From Actinomadura barringtoniae (GTDB lineage: Bacteria > Actinomycetota > Actinomycetes > Streptosporangiales > Streptosporangiaceae), in NCBI RefSeq assembly GCF_017573505.1, contig NZ_JAGEOJ010000020.1, forward strand, positions 62,001 through 126,000: a DNA stretch of 64,000 nucleotides, read 5' to 3'. The notes under the pieces are model-generated. The model saw only the letters and a program-made list of their open reading frames with translations. It was not told where the DNA came from and searched no databases. The position numbers and the translations under genes were made by a program. Of this stretch, positions 15,797 to 23,881 are shown one piece after another. Position 1 is the first letter of the stretch. The number at the start of each line of letters is the position of its first letter.

Positions 15797-16636
15797 ATGG
15801 CCTACGACATCGAACAGCCGTACGGACCCCTCATCGAGACCACCGTGCGGGTGGCCACCTGGAACGTGTGGGGCAGGTTCGGCCCGTGGCGCGAGCGCGA
15901 GCCGGCCATTCTGGCGGAGCTGAAGGCCGCCTCGCCTGATCTGCTGGTGGTGACCGAGGCGTGGGAGAACGACGAGGACTCGCAGGCCGACCGGCTGGGC
16001 GAGGTGCTCGGACTCCCCCACAGCACCTTCTCCGGGGTGCCGGACGCGGATTCGACCGACGGCTCGATGGACGGACTCGCCATCCTGTCGCGCTGGCCGC
16101 TGACGCAGACGGGCGAGCAGCGTCTCGGGGACCAGGACGGCTGGGATTCGGGCCGGGCGATCTTCGCCAGGGCGGACGGGCCGCGCGGGCCGATCCAGGT
16201 GTTCGGTGTCGGGCTGGGCTGGAAGATGGGGCACAGCGCGCAGCGGCAGGGCCAGGTGCGCGATCTGGGGGCGTACGTGCGGAAGATCGGCGACACCTCG
16301 GCGCCCGTGATCGTGTGCGGCGACTTCAACGCCCCGCCCGACAGCGATGAGATCCGCATGCTCACCGGCCGTACGGCCGTGGCCGCCCCCGGGCTGGTCT
16401 TCTACGACGCGTGGGAGGTCGCGGGCGACGGAACGCCCGGCTATACGTTCGCCACCGGCAATCCCTGGGCCCGGCCGGTGCTCTGGCCCGACCGCAGGAT
16501 CGACTACGTCTTCTCGGCCTGGCCGCGGGCGGGCGGCGCGGGCCATCCGGTGCACTGCGGGCTGCTGGGCACCCGGGAGGTCGGCGGGATCGTCCCGTCC
16601 GATCATTACGGGGTCGTCGCCGACCTGCGCTACTGA
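15797..16636 (+). CDS. Endonuclease/exonuclease/phosphatase (EEP) family hydrolase
   Basis: A 279-residue metal-dependent hydrolase without a signal peptide. The EEP motifs are in order: VATWNVWGR (Asn), LLVVTEAW (catalytic Glu), VCGDFNAPPDSDE (Asp and Asn), RRIDYVFSAW (Asp), and the terminal SDHYGVVADL (Asp and His). Family members cleave phosphodiesters in nucleic acids, phospholipid or phosphoinositide headgroups, so the substrate cannot be stated. Its last codons lie in the first copy of a three-fold repeat shared with the end of the convergent gene. Confidence 0.88.
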   Translation: MAYDIEQPYGPLIETTVRVATWNVWGRFGPWREREPAILAELKAASPDLLVVTEAWENDEDSQADRLGEVLGLPHSTFSGVPDADSTDGSMDGLAILSRWPLTQTGEQRLGDQDGWDSGRAIFARADGPRGPIQVFGVGLGWKMGHSAQRQGQVRDLGAYVRKIGDTSAPVIVCGDFNAPPDSDEIRMLTGRTAVAAPGLVFYDAWEVAGDGTPGYTFATGNPWARPVLWPDRRIDYVFSAWPRAGGAGHPVHCGLLGTREVGGIVPSDHYGVVADLRY

Positions 16637-16716
16637 GCCGAGGGCACCATGCCGACCCGCGTCGCTGAGCCGGGAGCGCACCATGCCGACCTGCCTTACT
16701 GAGCCGGGAGCACCAT
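16619..16716. repeat. Three tandem 32-34 bp repeats spanning two convergent gene ends
   Basis: Copies lie at 16619-16650, 16651-16684 and 16685-16716. Each begins GCCGACC and ends GCACCAT, with CTGAGCCG in the middle. Copy 1 contains the stop of the EEP gene on the plus strand. Copy 3 contains the stop and last codons of the Gfo/Idh/MocA gene on the minus strand. Local duplication seems to have shaped both ends. Confidence 0.8.
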
Positions 16717-17757
16717 CTCGACGACCTGGCCGTCGGCGGACGAACGCAGCGCGGCCTCGATGATCTCCAGGCCGAGGATGGCGTCGTTCAGCGGTACGGG
16801 GGGCGGTGCCTCCCCACGGACCGTGCGCGCGACGCCCGCGTAAAAGTCCTGGTAGGCGCCGAGCTCGGTCTGCTGGATCCGCTCGTCGCCGGGCGTTCCG
16901 AGCCGCCCGTAGTACTCGGGATCGGTCGCGCCCCAGCCCGGGTCGAGCGGGGTCTTGCCGGCGCGCAGCGCGTCCTCCTGCCCGTCCAGCCCGTCGACGA
17001 CGTAGGCGGCACGCTCGCCGAGCACCCGGAAACGCGGGGCGAGCTCGGAGGCGACCGCGCTCATCCACAGGTGCGAGCGGACCCCGTGCGCGTGGGCGAG
17101 GGCCACGAAGACGTCGTCGGCCGACTGGGCGTCCGCGCGGCGCACGTCGATCTCCGCGTACACCTGCGTCGGGCGGCCGAACAGGTGGATCGCCTGGTCG
17201 ATGAGGTGCGGGCCCAGGTCGTAGAGGATCCCGCCCGCGTCGCGCGGATCGGTGCTCTCCTTCCAGCTGTCCTTGACCTGCGGGCGCCACCGCTCGAAGC
17301 GCGACTCGAAGCGGGTCACGCCGCCCAGCACCTCCCGGCCGATCAGGTCGCGTACCGTGCGGAAGTCGCCGTCCCAGCGCCGGTTGTGGAACGGGATGAC
17401 GGGCAGCCCGCGCACCGCGCTGAGCGCCGCGAGGGAGCGGGCGTCGGCCGCCGAGGCGGCCACCGGCTTGTCCACCACGACGGGAAGGCCCGAGGTCAGC
17501 GCCTCGCGGGCCAGCGGGACGTGCTGCCGGTTGGGCGCGGTGACCACGACCAGGTCGTACGCGCTGGCGTTGCCCCAGAGCCGGTCGGCGCTGTCGAGCA
17601 CCTCGGCCTCGGGATAGCGCTCCTGCACGGCCGCCTGGCGGCCAGGGTTGGAGGTGACCACAGCGGCCAGGTGCAGGCCGTTCACCGAGGAGATCAGCGG
17701 CGCGTGGAACACCGAGCCCCCGGTGCCGTACCCGATCAGTGCGACGCGCAGATCCAT
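16696..17757 (-). CDS. Gfo/Idh/MocA-family oxidoreductase
   Basis: A 353-residue cytosolic NAD(P)-dependent enzyme. The N-terminal Rossmann motif VALIGYGTGGSVFHAPLI fits YdgJ-like Gfo/Idh/MocA members (GxGxxG followed by FHAP). The family signature EALTSGLPVVVDKPVA follows, with the active-site Lys. The C-terminal domain has DLGPHLIDQAIHLFGRP, where the conserved DxxxHxxD is found. It should oxidise or reduce a sugar or polyol carbonyl; the substrate is unknown. The last codons fall in a local tandem repeat. Confidence 0.9.
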   Translation of the reverse strand: MDLRVALIGYGTGGSVFHAPLISSVNGLHLAAVVTSNPGRQAAVQERYPEAEVLDSADRLWGNASAYDLVVVTAPNRQHVPLAREALTSGLPVVVDKPVAASAADARSLAALSAVRGLPVIPFHNRRWDGDFRTVRDLIGREVLGGVTRFESRFERWRPQVKDSWKESTDPRDAGGILYDLGPHLIDQAIHLFGRPTQVYAEIDVRRADAQSADDVFVALAHAHGVRSHLWMSAVASELAPRFRVLGERAAYVVDGLDGQEDALRAGKTPLDPGWGATDPEYYGRLGTPGDERIQQTELGAYQDFYAGVARTVRGEAPPPVPLNDAILGLEIIEAALRSSADGQVVEMVLPAQ

Positions 17758-18066
17758 GCTCTGATCATCGCTGATGCCGTTCCCCGCCGCACAAGCGGGT
17801 CCCGCCCGGCCGCCGCCCCTGCGCGCACGGCCTCCCCGCGGGCGAAGCGCCGCTCGGCGTGGGCGGGCTCGGTGTGGACGGGCTCCGGGTGGGCGCCGCG
17901 GTGGGCCGAATCGTTGTTCACGCAGGGTGATCGGGGTGGGACCAGGCGGGATGGTACGGGTCGGGGCTCCGCGATCGGGCCGGTCCGACGTAGGCTTTGG
18001 GCGGAAACGCCGAGAGCTGTGCCATGTCCGTGCCGAGCCGGTGTCTTTTCTCAGGGGAGCCTGCCG
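17758..18066. other. Intergenic region without a supported gene
   Basis: This 309-bp stretch separates divergent genes. Short ORFs here are Arg/Pro-rich and lack ribosome sites. It should hold promoters for the Gfo/Idh/MocA gene (minus) and the redox response-regulator operon (plus). I see no clear palindrome. AGGGGAG near 18052 is the ribosome site of the downstream TTG start. Confidence 0.6.
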
Positions 18067-19713
18067 TTGTCCAAGCCCGTGCTGCTGACCGTCGACGACG
18101 ATCCGGGCGTGTCCCGGGCCGTGGCGCGGGATCTGCGCCGCCGGTACGCCGAGTCCTACCGGATCGTGCGCGCCGAGTCGGGCCCGCAGGCCCTGGAATC
18201 GCTGCGTGAGCTGCGGTTGCGGGGCGACGACACCGCGCTGATGCTGGCCGACCACCGGATGCCCGAGATGACCGGGGTGGAGTTCCTGGAGCAGGCGATG
18301 GACCTGTTCCCGTACGCCCGGCGGGTGCTGCTCACCGCCTACGCCGACACCGATGCCGCCATAAGAGCCATCAACGTCGTCGATCTCGACCACTACATGC
18401 TGAAGCCCTGGAACCCGCCGGACGAGAAGTTCTACCCGGTGATCGACACGCAGCTGGACGCGTGGCGGCGCACCGACCGTACTCCGCCCGGGGAGCTGCG
18501 CGTGGTCGGGCACCGCTGGTCGGCCCGTTCCTACCAGGTACGCGACTTCCTGGCGCGCAACCAGGTCCCCTACACCTGGCTGCTGGACACCTCGCCGGAG
18601 GCCGCCGAGCTGCTCAAGGCGGCGGGCGACCCGGAGCTGCCGCTGGTCGTCACCTCCGACGGTACGACCCTGGTGGCGCCGACGGACGCCCAGCTGGCCG
18701 CCGCGGTCGGGCTTTCCACGGCTCCTGAGGCCGACTTCTACGACCTGATCGTGGTCGGTGGAGGCCCCGCCGGGCTGGGCGCGGCGGTCTACGGGGCGTC
18801 CGAGGGTCTGAAGACCGTCCTGATCGAACGGCATGCGTCCGGCGGCCAGGCGGGCCAGAGCTCGCGGATCGAGAACTACCTCGGCTTCCCCGATGGCGTC
18901 TCCGGCGCCCAGCTGGCCGACCGCGCCCGCCGCCAGGCCGAGCGCTTCGGCGCCGAGCTGATCACCACGGGCAAGGTCGTCGGGCTGGAGGCGCGCGGCC
19001 AGGCCCGCGTGATCAAGCAGGCGGACGGCACCGAGATCGCCGCGCACGCCGTCATCCTCGCCACCGGGGTCTCGTACCGGCGGCTGGAGGCGACCGGCGT
19101 GGAGAACCTCACCGGCATCGGCGTCTTCTACGGCGCCGCGATGGCCGAGACGCCCAACTGCGCCGACGCCGAGGTCTACGTCGTCGGCGGCGCCAACTCC
19201 GCCGGGCAGGCCGCCGTCAACCTGGCGAAGGTCGCCAAGAAGGTGCACATCCTCGTACGGGCCGACGGCCTGGAGCGGTCGATGTCGCACTACCTGATCC
19301 AGCAGATCGCCGGGATCTCCAACATCGAGGTGCACACCGGCACCGTGATCACCGCGGGCGAGGGCACCGGCCACCTGGAGCGCCTCACCTTGTCCGGGCC
19401 GGAGGGCGAGCGCATCGTCGACACCCAGTGGCTGTTCGTCTTCATCGGCGCCGAGCCGCGCACCGAATGGCTGGAGGGCGTGGTCGAACGCGACGCCCGC
19501 GGCTACCTGGTGACCGGGCCCGACCTGGTCGCCGACGGTGAACGGCCCGCCGACTGGCCCGTTCACCGCCAGCCCTACCACCTGGAGACCAGCCTGCCGG
19601 GGGTCTTCGCCGCCGGCGACGTCCGGGCCGACTCGATGAAGCGGGTCGCCTCGGCGGTCGGCGACGGCGCCATGGCCGTCGCCCTCGTTCACCGCTACCT
19701 GGAGCAGTCATGA
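18067..19713 (+). CDS. Response regulator fused to a thioredoxin-reductase-like flavoprotein
   Basis: A 548-residue cytosolic fusion starting at TTG with AGGGGAG about 8 bp upstream. Residues 1-125 are a receiver domain with D10/D11, phospho-acceptor D62 (LADHRMPEMTG), T90 and K113. Residues 140-220 resemble the N-terminal glutaredoxin-like module of related reductases but lack cysteines (GHRWSARSYQVRDFL). Residues 225-548 are a thioredoxin-reductase-like FAD/NAD(P) domain with GGGPAGLGAA (231-240), GGANSAGQAA and FAAGDVR. The usual CxxC disulfide is absent: FYGAAMAETPNC has a single Cys. It overlaps the histidine kinase gene by ATGA, so the kinase probably phosphorylates it and controls flavin chemistry rather than DNA binding. 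Confidence 0.85.
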   Translation: MSKPVLLTVDDDPGVSRAVARDLRRRYAESYRIVRAESGPQALESLRELRLRGDDTALMLADHRMPEMTGVEFLEQAMDLFPYARRVLLTAYADTDAAIRAINVVDLDHYMLKPWNPPDEKFYPVIDTQLDAWRRTDRTPPGELRVVGHRWSARSYQVRDFLARNQVPYTWLLDTSPEAAELLKAAGDPELPLVVTSDGTTLVAPTDAQLAAAVGLSTAPEADFYDLIVVGGGPAGLGAAVYGASEGLKTVLIERHASGGQAGQSSRIENYLGFPDGVSGAQLADRARRQAERFGAELITTGKVVGLEARGQARVIKQADGTEIAAHAVILATGVSYRRLEATGVENLTGIGVFYGAAMAETPNCADAEVYVVGGANSAGQAAVNLAKVAKKVHILVRADGLERSMSHYLIQQIAGISNIEVHTGTVITAGEGTGHLERLTLSGPEGERIVDTQWLFVFIGAEPRTEWLEGVVERDARGYLVTGPDLVADGERPADWPVHRQPYHLETSLPGVFAAGDVRADSMKRVASAVGDGAMAVALVHRYLEQS

Positions 19714-21131
19714 CGACGGTGTCACCCGAGGAACTGCAGAAGCTGTTCCTCTTCGAGGCCCTCGACGACGAGCAGCTCACCTGGCTGTCCAAGGTCGGCT
19801 CGGCGCGCGAGTACGCCGCCGACGACATGGTCTGCATGCAGGGCGAGCCCGCCGAGTTCCTGTACGTGCTGCTGGACGGCGAGATCTCGCTGACCCAGGT
19901 CGTGCACGGCAACCAGGTCGAGATGCACCGCGCGGACACGCCGGGCGTCTATGGCGGCGCGGTGATGGCCTACCTCGACAGCCGGATCGAGCAGCGGTAC
20001 GCCCACTCCCTGCGCGCGACGCGGCCGAGCCGGATGTTCGCGCTGCCCGCGCGCAAGTTCGCCAAGGTCGTACGGGACTGGTTCCCGATGGCGACGCACC
20101 TGCTCGAGGGCATCTTCTACGGGATGAACAACGCCCGCCGCATCATCGACCAGCGCGAGCGCCTCACCGCCCTCGGCACGATCACCGCGGGCCTCACCCA
20201 CGAGCTCAACAACCCGGCCGCCGCCGCTTCCCGGGCCAGCGCCGAGCTCGGCGACCACCTGGTCTCGGCCCAGAAGCGCCTGGCCGAGCTCGCCTCCGCC
20301 GGGGTCGACTGCGAACGCCTGGGCAAGCTCGTCTCGCTCCGCCAGCACCTGCGCGAGCCCCTCGTGAACCGTACGCCGCGTTCCCCCATGGAGATCAGCG
20401 ACGCCGAGGACGAGCTGGGCGACTGGCTCGAGGACCACGACGTCGAGGACGGCTGGGACCTGGCGCCCGGCCTGGTCGCCGCGGGCCTGGGCGTCCCCGA
20501 GGCCGAGGAGGTCGCCGAGGTCACCGGCCCCGAGCAGCTCCCCGCCGCGATGCGCTGGCTGGGCGAGGTCATGGAGGTCGCCCAGCTCCAGGCGGAGATC
20601 TCCGACGCCACCGGCCGCATCACCACCCTGCTCGACTCGGCCCGCCAGTACTCCCAGCTCGACCGCGCCCCGTACCAGCGCGTCGACCTGCGCCAGCTCC
20701 TGGACAGCACGCTGACCATGCTCAAGCGCAAGATCGGCGAGAACGTCGAGGTGGTCACCGACTACGGCGAGCTGCCCGAGGTCCCGGTCTACGCCGCCGA
20801 GCTCAACCAGGTGTGGACCAACCTGATCGTGAACGCCCTCTACGCGATGCGCGGCAAGGGAACGCTCACCATCCGCACCGAACGCGAGAACGACCACGCC
20901 CTGGTCGAGATCGCCGACACCGGCGGGGGCATCCCCGAGGACGACCTGCAGCGGATCTTCACCCCGTTCTTCACCACCAAGCCCGTCGGCGAGGGCACCG
21001 GCCTCGGCCTGGACATCTCCTGGCGCATCGTCGTGGACCGCCACCACGGCGACATCCGCGTGGAGTCCCAGCCCGGCGACACCCGCTTCCAGGTCCTCCT
21101 GCCCCTCACCGAGCCGCCGGCCGAGGACTGA
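19710..21131 (+). CDS. Sensor histidine kinase with N-terminal cNMP-binding domain
   Basis: A 473-residue protein without transmembrane helices, translationally coupled (ATGA) to the response-regulator fusion. Residues 10-130 are a cyclic-nucleotide-binding-type beta barrel (FEALDDEQLTWLS, YVLLDGEISLTQ, AGGxRA-like VYGGAV, RMFALPARKF). The strict phosphate-binding cassette is not conserved, so a nucleotide ligand is uncertain. The dimerisation helix carries the H-box ITAGLTHELNNPAA with H164. The ATPase domain has N-box NLIVNALYAM, G1 DTGGGIPEDD, F-box FTPFFTTKP and G2 GEGTGLGLDI. Expected role: sense an intracellular signal, autophosphorylate, and pass phosphate to D62 of the partner. Confidence 0.88.
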   Translation: MTTVSPEELQKLFLFEALDDEQLTWLSKVGSAREYAADDMVCMQGEPAEFLYVLLDGEISLTQVVHGNQVEMHRADTPGVYGGAVMAYLDSRIEQRYAHSLRATRPSRMFALPARKFAKVVRDWFPMATHLLEGIFYGMNNARRIIDQRERLTALGTITAGLTHELNNPAAAASRASAELGDHLVSAQKRLAELASAGVDCERLGKLVSLRQHLREPLVNRTPRSPMEISDAEDELGDWLEDHDVEDGWDLAPGLVAAGLGVPEAEEVAEVTGPEQLPAAMRWLGEVMEVAQLQAEISDATGRITTLLDSARQYSQLDRAPYQRVDLRQLLDSTLTMLKRKIGENVEVVTDYGELPEVPVYAAELNQVWTNLIVNALYAMRGKGTLTIRTERENDHALVEIADTGGGIPEDDLQRIFTPFFTTKPVGEGTGLGLDISWRIVVDRHHGDIRVESQPGDTRFQVLLPLTEPPAED

Positions 21132-21135
21132 CAGG

Positions 21136-23688
21136 TCAGCCCCTCCCTGTCGCCAGGTCGTACCCCGGCCCGGAGGCCCGGTAGACGTCGCCCCTGCCCC
21201 ACTCCAGCACCTGGAACCGCACCTCGATCGCGTGCTCCCGGCTCCCTGTGAGGTCGGCCATCATCGCCTCCGACAGGTCGATGATGGCCGGAATCTCATG
21301 CTGCGCGATCGCCCAGTCCGCAGGCCCGAAGTCCTGCACCACACCCACCACCGACCGCCCCCGGTAGGAGATCTGCACCCGCGTACCCAGGGGCCAGTAG
21401 GGGCTGGCGACCGTCGCGTAGGACATCCGGGCGCCCCTGGCCGTCGCCGGATCCCAGAATGACGTAGCCGTCGCCACCCCTCCGGGCAAAGTGGACCGTT
21501 CCCGCGTAACCCCAAGAAAGGCCCCGCGGCTCCTCCTCGTCGCCACCCCGAACGCCGCCAGCGGGCTGAGCGCATCCGTAGTAGGCCGAGGCCGAGCCTT
21601 CCGCACGGTCTCCAGCGGCTGCGCGTAATACGAAACCGCCGCACCCCCCAGCACCACACTGGTGAACGGCCCCACGATCAAAGCCGCCCGCTTCCTCCCA
21701 GCCCGAGGCCGAGGCCCACAAGCCGCCGCGACAACCCCGACCTCAGCATTCAGCCCCTTCCCCTTCCGAGCCGGCAAAGAAAGCCGCCGCCCCCGCCGCC
21801 CACCCGCCTCCCCCGCAGCCGCCAAGTCAGAAGCAGCGGCCACCTCGCCCGAGGACTCCGCAACCACCCCACCCAAAACACCCGCCTCTGGCGCGGCCAC
21901 CCCACGCTCAGGCGCCACCTCACCCACGGACGCCACCTCACCTGCGTCCGCCGTCTCACGCTCCCGCGCCGTTCCCGACGCAGCGCCTGCTTCCAGCCCG
22001 CGCCTGCGCACGATCTCGCGCAAAGCGGCCGCCTCAAGCGCCGCCGCCGCACGCACGGGCGCCGCCTCACGCCCGACCCCAGCGTCCTCGCTCGAGTGCC
22101 CGCCCATCCCTGGCTTGTGCAGGCCGTTCTTAGAGGCGGACGTCTTCACCCGGCTGGCCGCGATGATGATCGAGTCGAAAGCGCCGACTGCGGGCTCCGT
22201 CTCTGGAACGAGCGTCGCCCCACGCGCGGAGTCCCTCTCACCAGCGGACCCCTCGCCCGCTGGCCCCGCCTCGGGTGCGGCAGCCATCTCATGCATGAGG
22301 GGTGCCCGGGGTACGGTGACCTCCTCGCCTGTCGGCAGCGTTCCCGCTGGGGAGGCCGCCTCGCCACGGATGCCCGCCTCACGTACGAGCGCCACCTCCC
22401 CCTCGGAGGCCGCCGCACCCCTGGACGCCGTCTCAGGATCAGCGGCCGCCTCACTCGTGAGAGGCGGCCGACGCCCGGGGGCCGCCTCGCCTTCCGGCAG
22501 CGTCTCCACTGCGGGCACCACTTGACGTGGGGTGGCCGCCACGCTCTCTGAGCCAGCATCCCGTACGCGCGTCTCGTGCGCGGCAGCCATCTCACATGTG
22601 GAGGTCGCCCGAGGCGCGGGGACTGCCCCACCTGCCGGCAGCGTCCCCGATGCGGTACCCGCCTCCCCCGACGTGATCACCTCACGCGGAGTGGCCACGC
22701 CACGCCCGGAGTCCTCCTCGCGTACGAGCGCAGCCCCACACGCGGAGGCCGCCGCGCCCACAGACGGCGCCTCGCGCGTAGAGGCCTTCTCGTTCATGGG
22801 CGCCGTCGCAGACTCAACAGCCGCTTCACGTGTGCGAGGCGTCTGACGCGCGTGAGCTGCCCCACCTATCGGCAGCGTCCCCGCCACGGAAGCCATCTCA
22901 CGCGGCGTGACCGCCTCACGCCCGGAGTCCTCCTCGCGTACGAGCGCAGCCTCACGCGCGGAGGCCGCCGCGCCCACAGACGGCGCCTCGCCCTCTAGCG
23001 CCGTCCCCGACTCAGCGGCTACATCAAGCCCGCGCGCCGCTTCGCGGACGGCCATCAGCCCAAGTGCTGATACGGGGACCTCAGCGCCTGCGGGCTCAGA
23101 GGGCGTCTCGTGCGCGGACTGCGCCTCGCCTGCTGGCCCTGGCTCGGCCGCATCCTGCGCGGGCGGCGTCTTGTCAGCTTGTGGCCTTGATGTGGGCGCC
23201 AGCTCACTCGGGGTGACCGTCTGGTGGCCTGGGCTCGCCTCGCGTGCGTGCGAGGAGGTCGGCTCAGGCGCCGGCGCCGTTTCGGGAGCGCACGCTGCCT
23301 CGATCAGGCGGGCTGCTTCGCGGGTGCGGGTGGGGTTGGGATGGGTCAGGGGGCCGGCGAGGGTGGAGATGTCTTGGGCGGTTACGCCGGGGTGGGGGCT
23401 TGGGGCCTTGGGGAGCTCGAAGTCGCGGAGGATGGCTTGGACGTGGTGTTCTACCGCGCGTTCGGGGAGGTCCAGGACGGCGGCGAGGTGGTGGTTGAGG
23501 CGGCCTCGGACGATGAGGCCCAGGACCTGTTGCTCACGGGCTGTGAGCTCGGCGCCGTTGTGGCGGAGGACGCGGCGGCCGGTGGGGCCGGGGCCCGGGT
23601 CGTCCCATGGGGCGGGTGGATCGTCGTCGCGGACGATCAGGCGAGTGAGCCGGACCAGCTGGTCGGCCGCATCGCGTGCAGGCGTCAT
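21136..23688 (-). CDS. LuxR-type HTH / Ala-Glu repeat / transmembrane / RlpA-like fusion protein
   Basis: This 850-residue protein is started at the ATG before TPARDAADQL; the frame is open 34 codons further and no clear ribosome site decides. Residues 46-92 are a GerE/LuxR helix-turn-helix (ELTAREQQVLGLIVRGRLN, then EHHVQAILRDFEL). Residues 120-650 are low-complexity Ala/Glu/Arg/Pro sequence with repeated 72-residue units. About residues 668-690 are a transmembrane helix (AALIVGPFTSVVLGGAAV). Residues 737-815 are an RlpA-like double-psi beta-barrel: WPLGTRVQISYRGR, VVQDFGPADW, IDLSEAMMADL. This implies cytoplasmic DNA binding and an extracytoplasmic peptidoglycan- or glycan-binding sensor in one chain. 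Confidence 0.7.
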   Translation of the reverse strand: MTPARDAADQLVRLTRLIVRDDDPPAPWDDPGPGPTGRRVLRHNGAELTAREQQVLGLIVRGRLNHHLAAVLDLPERAVEHHVQAILRDFELPKAPSPHPGVTAQDISTLAGPLTHPNPTRTREAARLIEAACAPETAPAPEPTSSHAREASPGHQTVTPSELAPTSRPQADKTPPAQDAAEPGPAGEAQSAHETPSEPAGAEVPVSALGLMAVREAARGLDVAAESGTALEGEAPSVGAAASAREAALVREEDSGREAVTPREMASVAGTLPIGGAAHARQTPRTREAAVESATAPMNEKASTREAPSVGAAASACGAALVREEDSGRGVATPREVITSGEAGTASGTLPAGGAVPAPRATSTCEMAAAHETRVRDAGSESVAATPRQVVPAVETLPEGEAAPGRRPPLTSEAAADPETASRGAAASEGEVALVREAGIRGEAASPAGTLPTGEEVTVPRAPLMHEMAAAPEAGPAGEGSAGERDSARGATLVPETEPAVGAFDSIIIAASRVKTSASKNGLHKPGMGGHSSEDAGVGREAAPVRAAAALEAAALREIVRRRGLEAGAASGTARERETADAGEVASVGEVAPERGVAAPEAGVLGGVVAESSGEVAAASDLAAAGEAGGRRGRRLSLPARKGKGLNAEVGVVAAACGPRPRAGRKRAALIVGPFTSVVLGGAAVSYYAQPLETVRKARPRPTTDALSPLAAFGVATRRSRGAFLGVTRERSTLPGGVATATSFWDPATARGARMSYATVASPYWPLGTRVQISYRGRSVVGVVQDFGPADWAIAQHEIPAIIDLSEAMMADLTGSREHAIEVRFQVLEWGRGDVYRASGPGYDLATGRG
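22701..22990. repeat. Direct repeats inside the LuxR-RlpA fusion gene
   Basis: A segment of about 74 bp at 22701-22774 recurs at 22917-22990 with only a few mismatches. The period is 216 bp, exactly 72 codons, so reading frame is kept. Weaker copies of the same 72-residue pattern extend on both sides, consistent with in-frame tandem expansion of the linker. Confidence 0.85.
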
Positions 23689-23881
23689 CACCGCGCAGTT
23701 CACCACCCTAATCACCGGGTACTCCCCAGCATCCGGTGATTTCGTCGTCCACCCCCGGCCGCTTACCCAGATTTTACGGAGGGTAATCAACGGCCAACGG
23801 CGTGGAGTCTAGGGTCTGCGTTCGGTCAAGGGCAGGCGTTCACAAGACAAAGGAGGTCACCGGCAACGAGCTACGGAGGCG

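Noticed and set aside
16696..19692. Very long minus-strand frame of about 998 codons covering the redox response-regulator region
   Set aside because: Only the 3' part (16696-17757) is the Gfo/Idh/MocA gene. The rest is antisense to the response-regulator fusion, with Gly/Val/His-rich shadow composition.
23820..23881. Two GGAGG-like ribosome sites on the plus strand
   Set aside because: No supported plus-strand frame follows; the region is antisense to the end of the coiled-coil protein gene.
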